From the NCBI GenBank assembly GCA_949128115.1, contig OX421966.1, forward strand, positions 60,881,416-60,945,415: a stretch of 64,000 nt of DNA. Reading direction: 5' to 3'. A program made the translations under genes and the position numbers. The notes beneath the pieces are model-generated. The model made no database searches and was not told the DNA's origin. It was given only the letters and a program-made list of their open reading frames with translations. Shown piece by piece: positions 13,701 to 25,700 of the stretch (positions within the stretch are counted from its first letter, which is position 1; every line of letters starts with the position of its first letter). Source of the DNA: Anaspis maculata (taxonomy: Eukaryota; Arthropoda; Insecta; Coleoptera; Scraptiidae).

Positions 13701-16700
13701 TTCTCTAGTAGCACCGCCACCCTTTTCAACCCTCATTTTATGTGTTTCAAACAGTTTTTTCGTTCTACTCTTGCGAAACGAGATGTTTGTGTGCGAGTAT
13801 AAAAAAAGAACGGAAGGGAACGGAAAAGGCATGGAGAACGCACACAAAGAGGTCTGCAATCAAAAATGTATTTAGCATAAGCAGCGGGCCCACGTAAATT
13901 TATGTAATTTCGCGATGGGTATGCGCAAGCTCCGAGAATTTGGCTTGGCTTCAAACGAAGTCGCACCGAAAAAATTGGAGTAACAACGACCTAAAACTGC
14001 AACATTGTAGCTAAGTACGTAATACTTGCATGCAATTAACTTGACGATGTAATTTTGCGTTTTGATGACTGCATATACGTGCCCTATGTCATCCCATATC
14101 GGGGCAGTTACACCTGCTTGGCTTCAAATAGCTTTAAAATTAGATTGTTTGGTGATGATAATTAATCTTATGGTATGGGAACATTTGCGGGAAGGCCCGG
14201 AGGTTGGGAAGACCCGCGATTACCACTTTAACCCTGTTCCAAGTAGAGGAGAGCGTAGCATGTAGTAGGCCGCTCCAGTCGGGTGGTAACTTGAATGCAG
14301 CAACGTTGGCCGCTGCCAAGAATTGGATGGGAGACAAGGCGTCTTCCATCTGATTCGAAGCCGGTCTCGAATTCCTCCTCGGGTGGTCTTATAGTAGGCC
14401 GGATAGCGACATGAATTTAGAAGTCATCTCATCACAAGACAGAAACGGTCAAATCTATAGTTTTTGTGATGGCAAACAATAAAAACAACTTCTGTCACTC
14501 ATGCGTCGGTTGCTTCAGCAGTTACAGGATGTCAAACATGTCAACAAAAAACTTTATATATTATGCAATAAATAGCTGTTGACAAAACATGTTCTTTTTT
14601 TATCCAACACCCCCATTAGTCATGATTATCACCACTTGAAAAAAAATACAGTTCAATCGCATTGCTCAATGAAAATAATCATTGAACGTAACCAGTCATT
14701 ACAGAATCATTGATTTCTCGAATTTCAACATCAGTGAGTCATAAGATTTATATATCATCAATCAGCAATAAGATTCAATCATGATAATGTGAGATATTAC
14801 CATATCTTCCCCTCCCCTTTATTCCGCATATGCGCAGTTGAGACCCCCCTCAAAATGTGTTTGAAGGAACCATCTCTCTCTACTGACATGTTTCACACCT
14901 TGTAACTTCTGTAGCAACCGACGCATGAGTGACAGAAGTTGTTTTTCTTGTTTGCCATCACATAAACTACCGATTTGACCGAGTCTGTCGCGTGATGAAA
15001 TGACTTAGGTAAAATGTCGCTATCCGGCGTATTATTATGCAAACCCCCCGAGTATACATGCCTCTAGCCGGCGGCACGGCAGTGTGTAGAGGAAAACCGG
15101 CAGCGTGATCGGGAGGCAGACGAAGTCAGGAACACCGGCGCAGGGAGCGTGGATGTATCAGACATCCGCACCTGCGGTTCGGGGGTGAAAGACGGAGTTT
15201 AGGTCAACCGTGCGCTTGTCGGCCCCAGTGCTTGAATGGACCGACCATCAAACATCCAGGCACCACATTGCGGCTCGGTGAGTCCGGCTGGTCTGGGAGA
15301 GGGGTACAATGGGCCCAATAATAAGGCCTACGTGCCAGGTGAAACTATGTTCCACCAACTCCTCAAATGGAATCCAGAATCCTGTTCCAAGTAGTAAGCG
15401 ACATGATTCGCTGACTCAGAAGGACCAACGGCTTCATGTGCTTTCTGAGACAGCTCAAACTAACGACGAATGATGATGATGATGGAAGAGTTAATTAACA
15501 GTGGATTAATCGAGGATGTTTTTTTGTTGCAGGTACAAAAGCGGGATCCGCAACAGCGCATTGAGAAACAGCGCGGTAGCCAGTGGCGGCGGCGGAGGCG
15601 GAGGAGGCGGCGGCGGCGGCAGCGGTAGACTGTGCGACGTGAGGCGGGCGTACAAGGCGGCCGTGGTGCCGTGCAAGGCGGGCCGTCGCAGGGCCCGGGG
15701 CATGAGCATGGGCCAGAAGGTGTCAGGAGTCAAAGCCGTCAACAGGGATGCGGCTGCACCCTACAAACCAGTCATCCCCAGGGAACTGGCACAGGTAACT
15801 ATCACCTTCTTGGCTTTGATCTCTTCCTCCTCCTCCTTATTCTTTGAAATCGGAACCGTCAGGTTTCATCTTGTAGCAAAGCTATCAACTTCACTTGGCC
15901 GTCGCAAAGCTGGCTTCCAATAACTCATCTGCTTTACAATTTCCCCAAAGTCTGAGTATCAAAAAATTCCCGTTCCCCAAATCTCTGAACAGAAATCCGA
16001 TTTTTTACAAAAGAAATTGAACTAGACCAGATAATTGGTCTGGTAGGTACTTTCAATTCAGTCACTTGATTGAGGTCAAGTTATTTTGATCATGGTTTTT
16101 ATCATCAAGCCGAATCGAAGAAATGTGAAATATTTAGAAAAAGTGGCACTGTAATCCATAATCTTGATACTTTGTTCGATTGTCATGGTAAAGTGTCAAT
16201 GTTAAACAAAGCTGAAAGATTTGTTCCTTCTCACTTTTTAGTTTTTCAGTAAATGTGAGACTTTGTCATTTCACCGCCAAATATACCAAGCTAATCTTCG
16301 TTATCGTTGCGATAACCAAATGTCCCTAGAAAACACATTTTCTAGGGACCCTCATCATCACGCGACCGGCCGGCAGCCGTAAGGGAACCGCATTCTGGCC
16401 GGCCGTTTGTTTAGTGAACGGCCTCACGGAGTCAGGGACTGACAGCTGTCGGCCTCACGGAACGCCATAGGCGTCCTTACCATCGGGTTCTAGCTGTCAA
16501 GAGCGTGTTGATTTTGGATTTAGGTGTACAAATTCATGTGCGGGGTGGATATGATTTGCCCGATGAGTTTCAAAACACGTCTTTTATGCCGCTAGATGAA
16601 ATGGAATTTTCATGTATGTTGAGTTGCGGACATCAAGCAACAGCACCGGACCCCGCAAATTTCTTTTTTGCTCCGCTCATGGTAAATTTTGACACATACC

Positions 16701-19700
16701 TGAATTTTAGCCCCTCCCATCGGCCCTTAGCAACGGACGATTGCGTAACCCTTGTACAGCCAAAGCTGTTGATAATCTAGCAACCCTACCACTTTCAACC
16801 TTCATACACCATCTATCGGCAATTTGGTGAATTTCATGACAGTTATTGACAGTATGGTGGCCACCGGAATTGGCAGGTACAGGTGCAATAATAATTAATT
16901 ACAGAGAAGTCTGTGGTCTTTTGACGCAACTTCGCGCTTCCAGTGTTTCGTTTAATGGTATTTTATTATTAGTATTTTATTTCCGCCGCACATCAAGATG
17001 ATCATGACGGCGATGATGTTCGCATTATTGCACAGGCGGCCGTGCTAAAATTTACATATAAAACAAACAACAGTAGTAGGTAGTTCAAATTGAGATACGT
17101 GCCGCAATAAAAGAACCATAATGAGGTGGCAAAACCATAAAATCGAAGAAAAACAATAGAATAGAGAAAGGATAACCGTGTTTGTGTTGGAGGACTTGAA
17201 TTGTCCATTTAAAGGATGATGCGAGCATATTTGTAACGACTACCTACTGCTTTTTTGCCGTTGCTATTTCTCACCTATTTCGTATTATAGCTACGCCATG
17301 ATCTTTGTTTGCGTGCGGCTTGCAATCTTTCTCTGTTCCATCTCGTATAAGTATTACATTTATTACTGAAAAAAACTCAGAATGAATTGTTGAAAATCTA
17401 GAGATACAGCCCGGTAAGGTTGGGTCCAAGTCAAAGGTGCAGAGCCATAGCAAGAGAAGTGTAGGTGACTCCACTGTTTCATATCCCTCGGCGCTTCGCA
17501 CCTTGGAAGTCTTTTGTGGCTGTAGTCGTGCTACGTCCATCAACTGCCCGTATACAGCTTGTAAAAAAGCTCGTCTCCATAATAGCAGTTCTTCATCTAG
17601 CCCCCCCTTCCCCCATTGCTACTATAAATCCCTGCACCTTCTTCTGAAAAACTTGTCAGGCCGCTTTTTATGCGCTTCATTTACCGTTCCATATCCCTCA
17701 GTGCCTTAGGAGTAGCACCTTGAACAACTGTTTGTTCCATTCCAATTGAACTGAGAACATAATATTTCATGATGATAATATTATTAGACCAATTCAATAC
17801 TTATTCAAGGTGCGAAGCACTGAGAGACAATTGAATGGTAACTTGGAAAAAAATGTCCATCGCCCTTGCCATGCTGTATTCCTCGCTGCCTCGCACCTCA
17901 GCTATCAGCCTCGTTCACTTGCCTGTTTCCGTTTGTACTGCATCCCTTTATGCTACCTCGACTGTGGGTCCCGTAAACTGCTTGTTTACGCCGCGACCTG
18001 GATCTGTGGCATAAAAATGAAGTACGCACCTCGGGCGTAACAGCTTATAACTTCATTTTATGATTCTGTGCCTGGACTTGCCGTTTCGAGATGATAAGTT
18101 CCAAGAGATTCAAAACAGCATCCTTCGGTTCCCAATGCGAAATAGATTTCGATTCTCAATTTTTTTTCTCAGTTCGAGTTGCTATTGGCCAAATACAATA
18201 TAACAATAATTTTTATTGCCTCTCAGTATATCTAGAAAATAAAAGTTCATCAACTTGTTTCTCTCTGGGTGGCTTGGAGAATTCGTCTTTTTTGCGTTTG
18301 TTTAGATTGGTAGACGCATAAAAACTAGCGTCGTTAAGGGCGAGTGGGCGGCGCCGGACCGCAATTTGACGTCAACGTTCGTAACGCGTGGCGCCATCCC
18401 GGCAGGAGTCACTAAACTTACTGAAACCTCATTTTTACACACCTTTGAATTCTCATCAAGTAATATTAAGTATGACTAGAAGTGAATGTTCCGTTTTCCA
18501 TCCCTTAAATTTTAACGTTTGCTAAATTTCTATATCGACACCGGTTATTATTCGCTTCAACTCGTATAATAATCGTAAAATTAACGATCGCGCGATTTTT
18601 AAGACCGGCGCTCGGATTGGAGCCCGGCGTTTTACCGGTTGCATAATAATCATTTTGTGAGTTTCAATTAAGTTTTGATTTTCCTAAAAGGTTTCGTAGC
18701 GTAGGCAGGTAGAGTTACGCTTTTGAGTGCGCCGTATCAAAAACCGTATCATTAAAGCACCTGTCGTCTTTGTGTCGTCTTCATTAAGCACTGTTGTGTA
18801 CTCAGTACTATAATACCCGGTGCTAGTGGTTGCCTGATAGGTGGAAAAGTACGTAACTAATTCATGGAAGAGCTCACTCTAACGTGTCGTGGATTCGTCG
18901 AAATAATACAGCAGCAGCAGGGAAGCAGAATAGAGGGACCACTCCCTGATAGTGACGGCGGTGGTGGTGGTGGTGGTGGAGGCACATAGTTGAGACTTTA
19001 ATCCGCGCATTACGCTCCCCCTAGTCCCCACCTTCCTCGTTCCTTCGGGCATTCTGCGCGTATACAGGGTGTATCCTCAAACCCGAGCTTTCAAAACCGA
19101 CCCTTCATCCCAAGCTCTGTTCATCCACGGATTTTGGCAAACGCTAAGTTTATTCGATTTGAATATCGGTGCTAGGGAAGGGCTTTGTTCTCGTGTCAGT
19201 TTGCTCTGTACTTCAGAAAAATTCACCAAAATTAAGCCAAGTTGAAAGCCCATCCTGTGACCCCATTTGTATCGAGACTAGCTTTTAGCCAATACCAATG
19301 TCAGTTTGAGAAGTGTCAACTGTTGCGTGTCATAATACTCAGCCAACGGTTTCTCGGTCATATTCGTTTCAGACAGTGATTCTTGAACAGTTGAAAACAT
19401 GACATTTTAATCAACCCTGTACAAGCTCGTGGTTGCAGTAAGCGAGGCACGCCTCCTCGTCGCCCGATAGAAAAGAGAAGCCGGCGGCGTAGATACGCGC
19501 CCTGGCCTGTCACGTCTCGTAATTAATAAATGTGGTCGCGTTTTAATGGGGGAAAAAGCCAAGAGAGAGAGCAGTTGTGTGTATAGAGTCCATTGTCGTT
19601 TACTGCGAAATTACAGAGCTCTGCGTTATCGACTTTTGCTTGAAAAAAGCGCCGCTGCATTCACTGTGCCAAATTACACCAGATTTTGCCACCTACTTGC

Positions 19701-22700
19701 CATATTACTGCAAGCCGAGTGCAAGCCGTACACATTATGGTGCTCTACACCGGCCTCTTGTCAGATTTATGGTGCTTTGATTTATTCTAATTTCCGCCGT
19801 CTATTATCTGCATGTAATGTAGTTGCGCTACTACTGCTGTGCCGTTGCTAGACAGAGCTATGTGGATTCTGCTGTGCCGTTGGCGTAAAGCAATCTAACA
19901 ACCAGGCAGGCGTTAAATGTGACGTTATTATAACGTTATTAATAACCGCAACTTAACATAATTACGGGAGCAACGTCAATTATTTACCCCCAGAAATGAC
20001 AGCTTGAGCGACAGCGACACGACGTTGCAATCTATCAGCGACATGACCGCAGAGTAATGTTCGCTGTAACTGTAGATAGGGCACCGTAGGGGTTGGTTTT
20101 TTCATCTTCCGTGTCGTAATCATGGTCGTTTCCGTACATACAGTTCATATTCAGTTGATTTTCTTGAATTTATGGTTTTTTCCACTGGTATCAAGTCAGC
20201 GTTGTTATCCTTTCAGTTGTTTTGGATGTTCGTAACCCCAGTTACCAAGACCGTTCTTAGCAACAACAGTCGTCGTCCACTTGTTTCGTAGACGCTAGTC
20301 GATCGCTCTTTCCTGGCTGTATCCCTCGGTGCTTCGCACCTCGGCTTCGCGCCACGAAAAACAACAAAATCTTCCGCTCAATCAAGCAACTGTGCAGTAC
20401 CTATAACCCATTTCAGAGCTTTTTTTATTAGAGCAAGATATGAAAAAAAAGTGATGTGTTAGTATCAATGGCACGATGCTAACTCGACGCCAACTTCAAT
20501 AAAATCTCAAAATGATTGTCAAATAACTGATTATTGCCACAATGACTGAAATGTGTCAAGATGATTCCAAAATAACAAAATAAATGGAAAATGTCACCGA
20601 AAAATGTTGGAATAATTTCGAAAAAACTATCAAAATTGGAATAATTTCGAAAAAAAATATCAAAAAGACTCCAAAAATGTCAAAGTTATTGGAAAAATGC
20701 AACAGTGATCCCAAAAATGTTCAAGCAATTCAAAAAAATGTCAAAATTATTGAAAAAATTAAACAATGATTCCAAACATTTCGAAATAATTCAAAAAAAA
20801 AATGTTGAACTAATTACGAGAACAATGTCAATTAGCTCAAAAAACGTCAAAATCGGTGGGAAAAAGTCAAAATAACTCAAAACTATCAAAATAATTTTGA
20901 ACATGTCGACATTATTCCAAAAATGTCAAAATACATATTTGTAAAATTGATTATTTTCGGATTTGAATTTCTAAATGATCGAAAAATGTCAAAATGATTT
21001 CAAAAATGTCGAAATTATTCCAAAAATATATAAATAGAATTGAAAAATATCAAAATAATCCCAAAAAATGCCAAAATAATTCAAAAAAAGTCCCGATTCT
21101 AATATACCGTCCGTTTTTTTTCTAGGCCCCAGCGCGTAGCGCCTTTATTATTGGTTTCACACCCAACATATTATTTATTTTTGAAATCAGAAGAACAAAA
21201 TTTTTCGATTGATGGTATGTGAAATTATTTCTGACAGATGTCATTTTTTGACAATTGGCAGAATAGTACTTGTGATATATCATTTCAAAGCCCATAAAAT
21301 TCTGAGGAAAACTGTGTTTTCATTTGTGGAATAGGATGTCTTTCACAGCTTCTAGAGGTCTTCAAATAGGAAAAATTGTTAAAATCCAGAAATACTCAAT
21401 AAGTTTGTAAGTAGGTAAAACAGGTATTTTCAACAATAACTAATGATAATAATCAATGAATAATCGCAATAAAACGAAAAATGTCCTAAAGAAGTTAATC
21501 GAAATGACCGTCTCCTTGTTCCTTGAATGAAAGATTCGACAATCGGTGAATTGGAACTGCCAGCCCAACGCGATAGCATCCGAGGTGGCCAGGTATGACC
21601 CCCTCGATTTTTTTATCGAAAGATTTGGGCCCGTATTCATATCCCACTTTTAAGCTAAAAGCGCTTTTAGTGCGATGCGCATTTAGGGGCATTTCTCATA
21701 TGTTAGTGTTCAACAATACAAATTAATTCGCAAATTAATTGCAATTGAGTACATACAATCGCTCCCAATCGCAATAATGTATTTTTGAACACTGAAATAT
21801 GAGAAATGCCCCTAAATGCGCATCGCACTAAAAGCGCTTTTAGCTTAAAAGTGGGATATGAATACGGGCCAAGGTCTTTATAGAATTTCCCGCTAATTTG
21901 AACGATTTGAAATCACAATATTATCATCAGTTGATATTAAAAGTACCTATTAATCATGGAGTAGGTATTTCTGAATTTTAACAATTTTTTCTATTCAAAG
22001 ACCCCTAGAAGCTGTAAAAGACATCCAATTCTAGAAATGAAAACACAGTTCTCCTAAGAATTTTATGGGCTTTAAAATGGGGTGTCACAAGTACTATTCT
22101 GTCAATTGTCAAAAAATGACATCTGTCAAAAATAATTTGACATATCATCAGTCGGAAGATCTTGTTTTTGTGATTTCAAAAATATATATTATATTGGGTG
22201 TGAAACCCATAATGAAGGCGCTACGGGCTGGGGCCTAAAATAAAAAACGAACGGTATGTTGAAGAATTTTAGAAAGTGTCAAACTAATTCCAAAGTCTCG
22301 AACTTGTTCCACAAAATGTCAAATTAATTCTGAAAAATGTCAAAATGATTTTGAAAAGTCAAAAAAGTGCCAAAAAATTCCAAAATACAGTTTTAAAAAT
22401 GTTGAAAAAGCTCCAAAAATATCAGAATGATTTCAAACATGTCAAAAAAAACGTCCAATTATTATATTTTACAAGATTTTGATGTCAAAATGATTTGAAA
22501 ATTTTTTGTAATGATTCCGAAAAATGTCGACAAAAAGATTCCACAAAATGTCTTCAGTTGAAGTTTTCGTGTTGAATCTTCCGTGTCAAGTCTGTGCCTT
22601 CAAAGTCAAACTTTTTGGAGTTCAAATTCGAAACTTCGTGGTTTAGGTCGAATTATCGAAACTTGAAGGGTCAAAGTTGAGTCAAAGAGTCGGACTAGAA

Positions 22701-25700
22701 CTCAACCTTTCTTGTTTCAAGTCGAAATTTTCATGTTCAAAGTCGAAATTTCGCGTTTGAAGTCAAATATCGATATTGAGATCATGTTTTTCGAGTCAGA
22801 TTTTCGAGATCAAAAAGTCGAAGGCTTTTGCGCGTGAAGTCGAAGTTTCAAATGAAAAATGAGTTTTTTGTTTGAGTAGAATTTTCATGTTTGAAGTTGG
22901 AAGTTTTTCGTTTAAAGAATTAAATTTTCACACTAAAAGACGAAGTTGTTTGTCTTCAAGTCGAAATTACAAGTTGAAAGTCGGAGTTTTTTGTATTCCA
23001 AGTCCAGATCTCGTGTTCGAAGTCAATGTTCGCGGGGTCGCACAAGTCAACTTTTCCTGTCTGGAGTCGAAATTTTCTTGTTGAAAGTCAAAATTATGTG
23101 TATAATGTCGAAATTTTGAGATCGAGGTCAAGTTTTTCGTGTTCAAAGTCAGAATTTCGAATAGAAGTCGAAGTTTTTTCCATTTGAAGGGGAAATTTTG
23201 TGATAAAAGTCAAGAGTTTTTGTGTGATTGAAGCAGATGTTTTCATGTTTGGAGTTTTTCATGTTCACAGTCACATTTTCGCAATGAGAGTCAAAGTTGT
23301 TTGTCGTTTTCCAAGTCGGAATTTCAAGTTGAAAGTCGAAGTTTTTTCGTGTTCCAAGTCGAAATCTCCTGATAAAAGTCAGAGTTTTTCGTGTTTGAGT
23401 AAAAAAATTTCGTATTTGTAGTCAATGTTTTCCATGATCAAAGTCGAAATTTTGTGAAGTTTTTCGTATTCAAAGTCAGATTTTCGAGATAAGAGTCGAA
23501 GTTTTTGCGTCTGAAGTCGAAATTTGGAAATAAAAATCGAAGTTTATTGTTTGGAGTAGAATTTCCCTGTTAGTAGTTCTTTATATTCATAATCAAATTT
23601 CCGCAATAAAAGTCGAAGCTGTTTGTCGTTTTTCAAGTTTCTAGTTGAAAGTCGGAGTTTTTCGTGTTCCAATTCGAAATTTCCAGATGAAAGTTGAAGT
23701 TTTTCGTGTGTGAAGCCGAAGTTTCCAGATTGAATTGAGGGTTTTTCGTTTATCAAGTCGAGATCCAAGCCAATATCTTCCGTGTTGAAGTCGAAATTTT
23801 GTATTCGTACCCTACAATCGATACTGAAGTCGAAATATCATGATGCACGTAAAAGGTCTTTGCATCTGAAGTCGAAATTCCGAGATAGAAGTCGAAGTTT
23901 TCCGTGTTGGACCTTTTGTGTTCAAAGTCGGAGTGTTTTGTTTTCAAAGTCAAAATTTCAACTCAAAAGTCGGAATTTTGACATCCAAGTTGAAATCTTT
24001 CGTGTTTGAAGTCAAAATTTCGTGTCAAAGCCAACATTTCGAGATCAGATTCGTAATTCTCATGTTTGAAGTGAAAACTTCCAAGTTGAAGTCGAAGTTT
24101 TTTGTATTCAAAGTCAAGAATTGAAGACGGAAGTGAAAATTTTTGCATTTGAAGTCGAAATCTTTCGTGTTACATATTTCGTGTTTAGTGCCAAAATAGT
24201 CGCAAATTTCAGAATAACTCCAAAATCAACCCAAATGATTTTGAACGATTTGAACGTGTCGGAATAGATCCAAAAATATAAAGGGAAATAACAGTCAAAT
24301 TACTGTTTCAGGTTCAAATTTTTTGTGTTTGGAGTATTGGAGTCGAAAGTCTCCAGATTAAAGTCGAAGTTTTTATGTTCGAAGTCAAAATTTTGTGTTT
24401 AAGCCAAATTTTCGAGATTAAAGTAAAGTTTTTCGTGTTCCAAGTCAAAATTTTGTAATAATAGCAGAAAAATTTGTTTGAAGTCGGTTTGAAGTCGAAA
24501 TTTCGTGTATAAGGTAGAAATTTCACCATTGAAATTAGTGCTGGTAACGGAATCGGTTTTGGAAGCTCCGGAAACAGAGCCCGAAACCGCGGTTCTGATG
24601 ATACTTTCAAACCGGCTTTCGGAGTCGGGGCTGAAGAAGCCGGCTTCCAAAACCGGTTCGTGGAGCGGTTTCAAGTGTCGGTTTCCGAAGCCGGCTTTCA
24701 ATACAGGTTCACGGAGCCGGTTTTCAATGCCGATTTTGGAAGCTGGCTTTCATTATACCGGTTTTCAATTTTTCTTGGTTTTTGCCAGCACTAGTCAGAA
24801 GAGAAACAAGCGAATATGCCTCATTGGCATGAGGCTCAGTAGCGCACTTCTTTTTTCAAGGCTTAGTGAACGCAAGATGTTAATGGGGTACTTGCCAATG
24901 GAATGGATTCAGCTGGAAATACTTTTGATTGCTAGTATAAGTGATAAGAGGACTCTACTGAGAATTTCACGAAAATCCCGTCGTTTTCTACAGAAAAAAA
25001 CGAATTTGAAAAATCCTCCTAAAAGCTTCGCGCCAGGACAGGGATTTTGAGTGGGGTTGGTCTGACTGTGTGACAATGGAATAATCAAGAATGTCAGGGA
25101 TGTCACTGTGACACTGTCATTTTGAACATGCTATCACAAAACCGGTTTCCTATCGAATTCTCTTACCGTGAGCATTTAGACAATAAAATCGAACAATGTT
25201 TCGTAGAAACTGACTCCAGAAACCTCTTATAACACTGTCTAAGTCAAGATAATTTATTTCCAGGGGAAAATCTGGAGGATCAGTGAGCTTTTATAGGTTT
25301 ATCATTAGCATACAATTCCGGATAGGTAATACTTTAGAGCTACAAGAGATCCATGTGGGGAGGACGCGATGAATCTCCAAATAAAATGTGGGGAGCAGGA
25401 ACACTAATGTCCGAAATGAAGCCGAGGGTCAGCCAGGTCAGAGCACGGGTGACAAACATGCGAAAGGCTTTTAGGTGGACAGCACTGAAGACTAAAGAAA
25501 GAGACTAGTTAGGTTGAACAAGGAATGGACAAAACAAGTAGGTACTTACCGCGTAGATCAAAGCCTCGATCAAAGCAGTCAAAGGCAAAAAAAGGGCACA
25601 GGAAGAAATTACGGCCGGCGGTTTGACGTTGTCAGTCAGACTCAGATCTTGTTGTTTGAAAACGGCACCTTGGCGACGTTATATCATTGCCAACCCAACG

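Larger units (their letters stand above)
783..15532 (+). other. gus: gus intron 1
   Basis: A 14.75-kb intron with donor GTAAGT and acceptor TTGCAG. It holds the elements listed separately, at 2573-3051, 8069-8550, 8860-9266, 9658-9958, 10318-10440 and 14062-15490. I see no convincing gene in 783-2572, 3052-8068 or 10441-14061: open frames there are short, with no recognised domain. A TATATACA at about 1988-1995 could mark an alternative promoter, but nothing downstream of it splices convincingly into exon 2. Confidence 0.6.

Noticed and set aside
24505..25050. 181-codon open frame
   Set aside because: It starts inside the GAAGCCGG repeat element and has no recognised domain.
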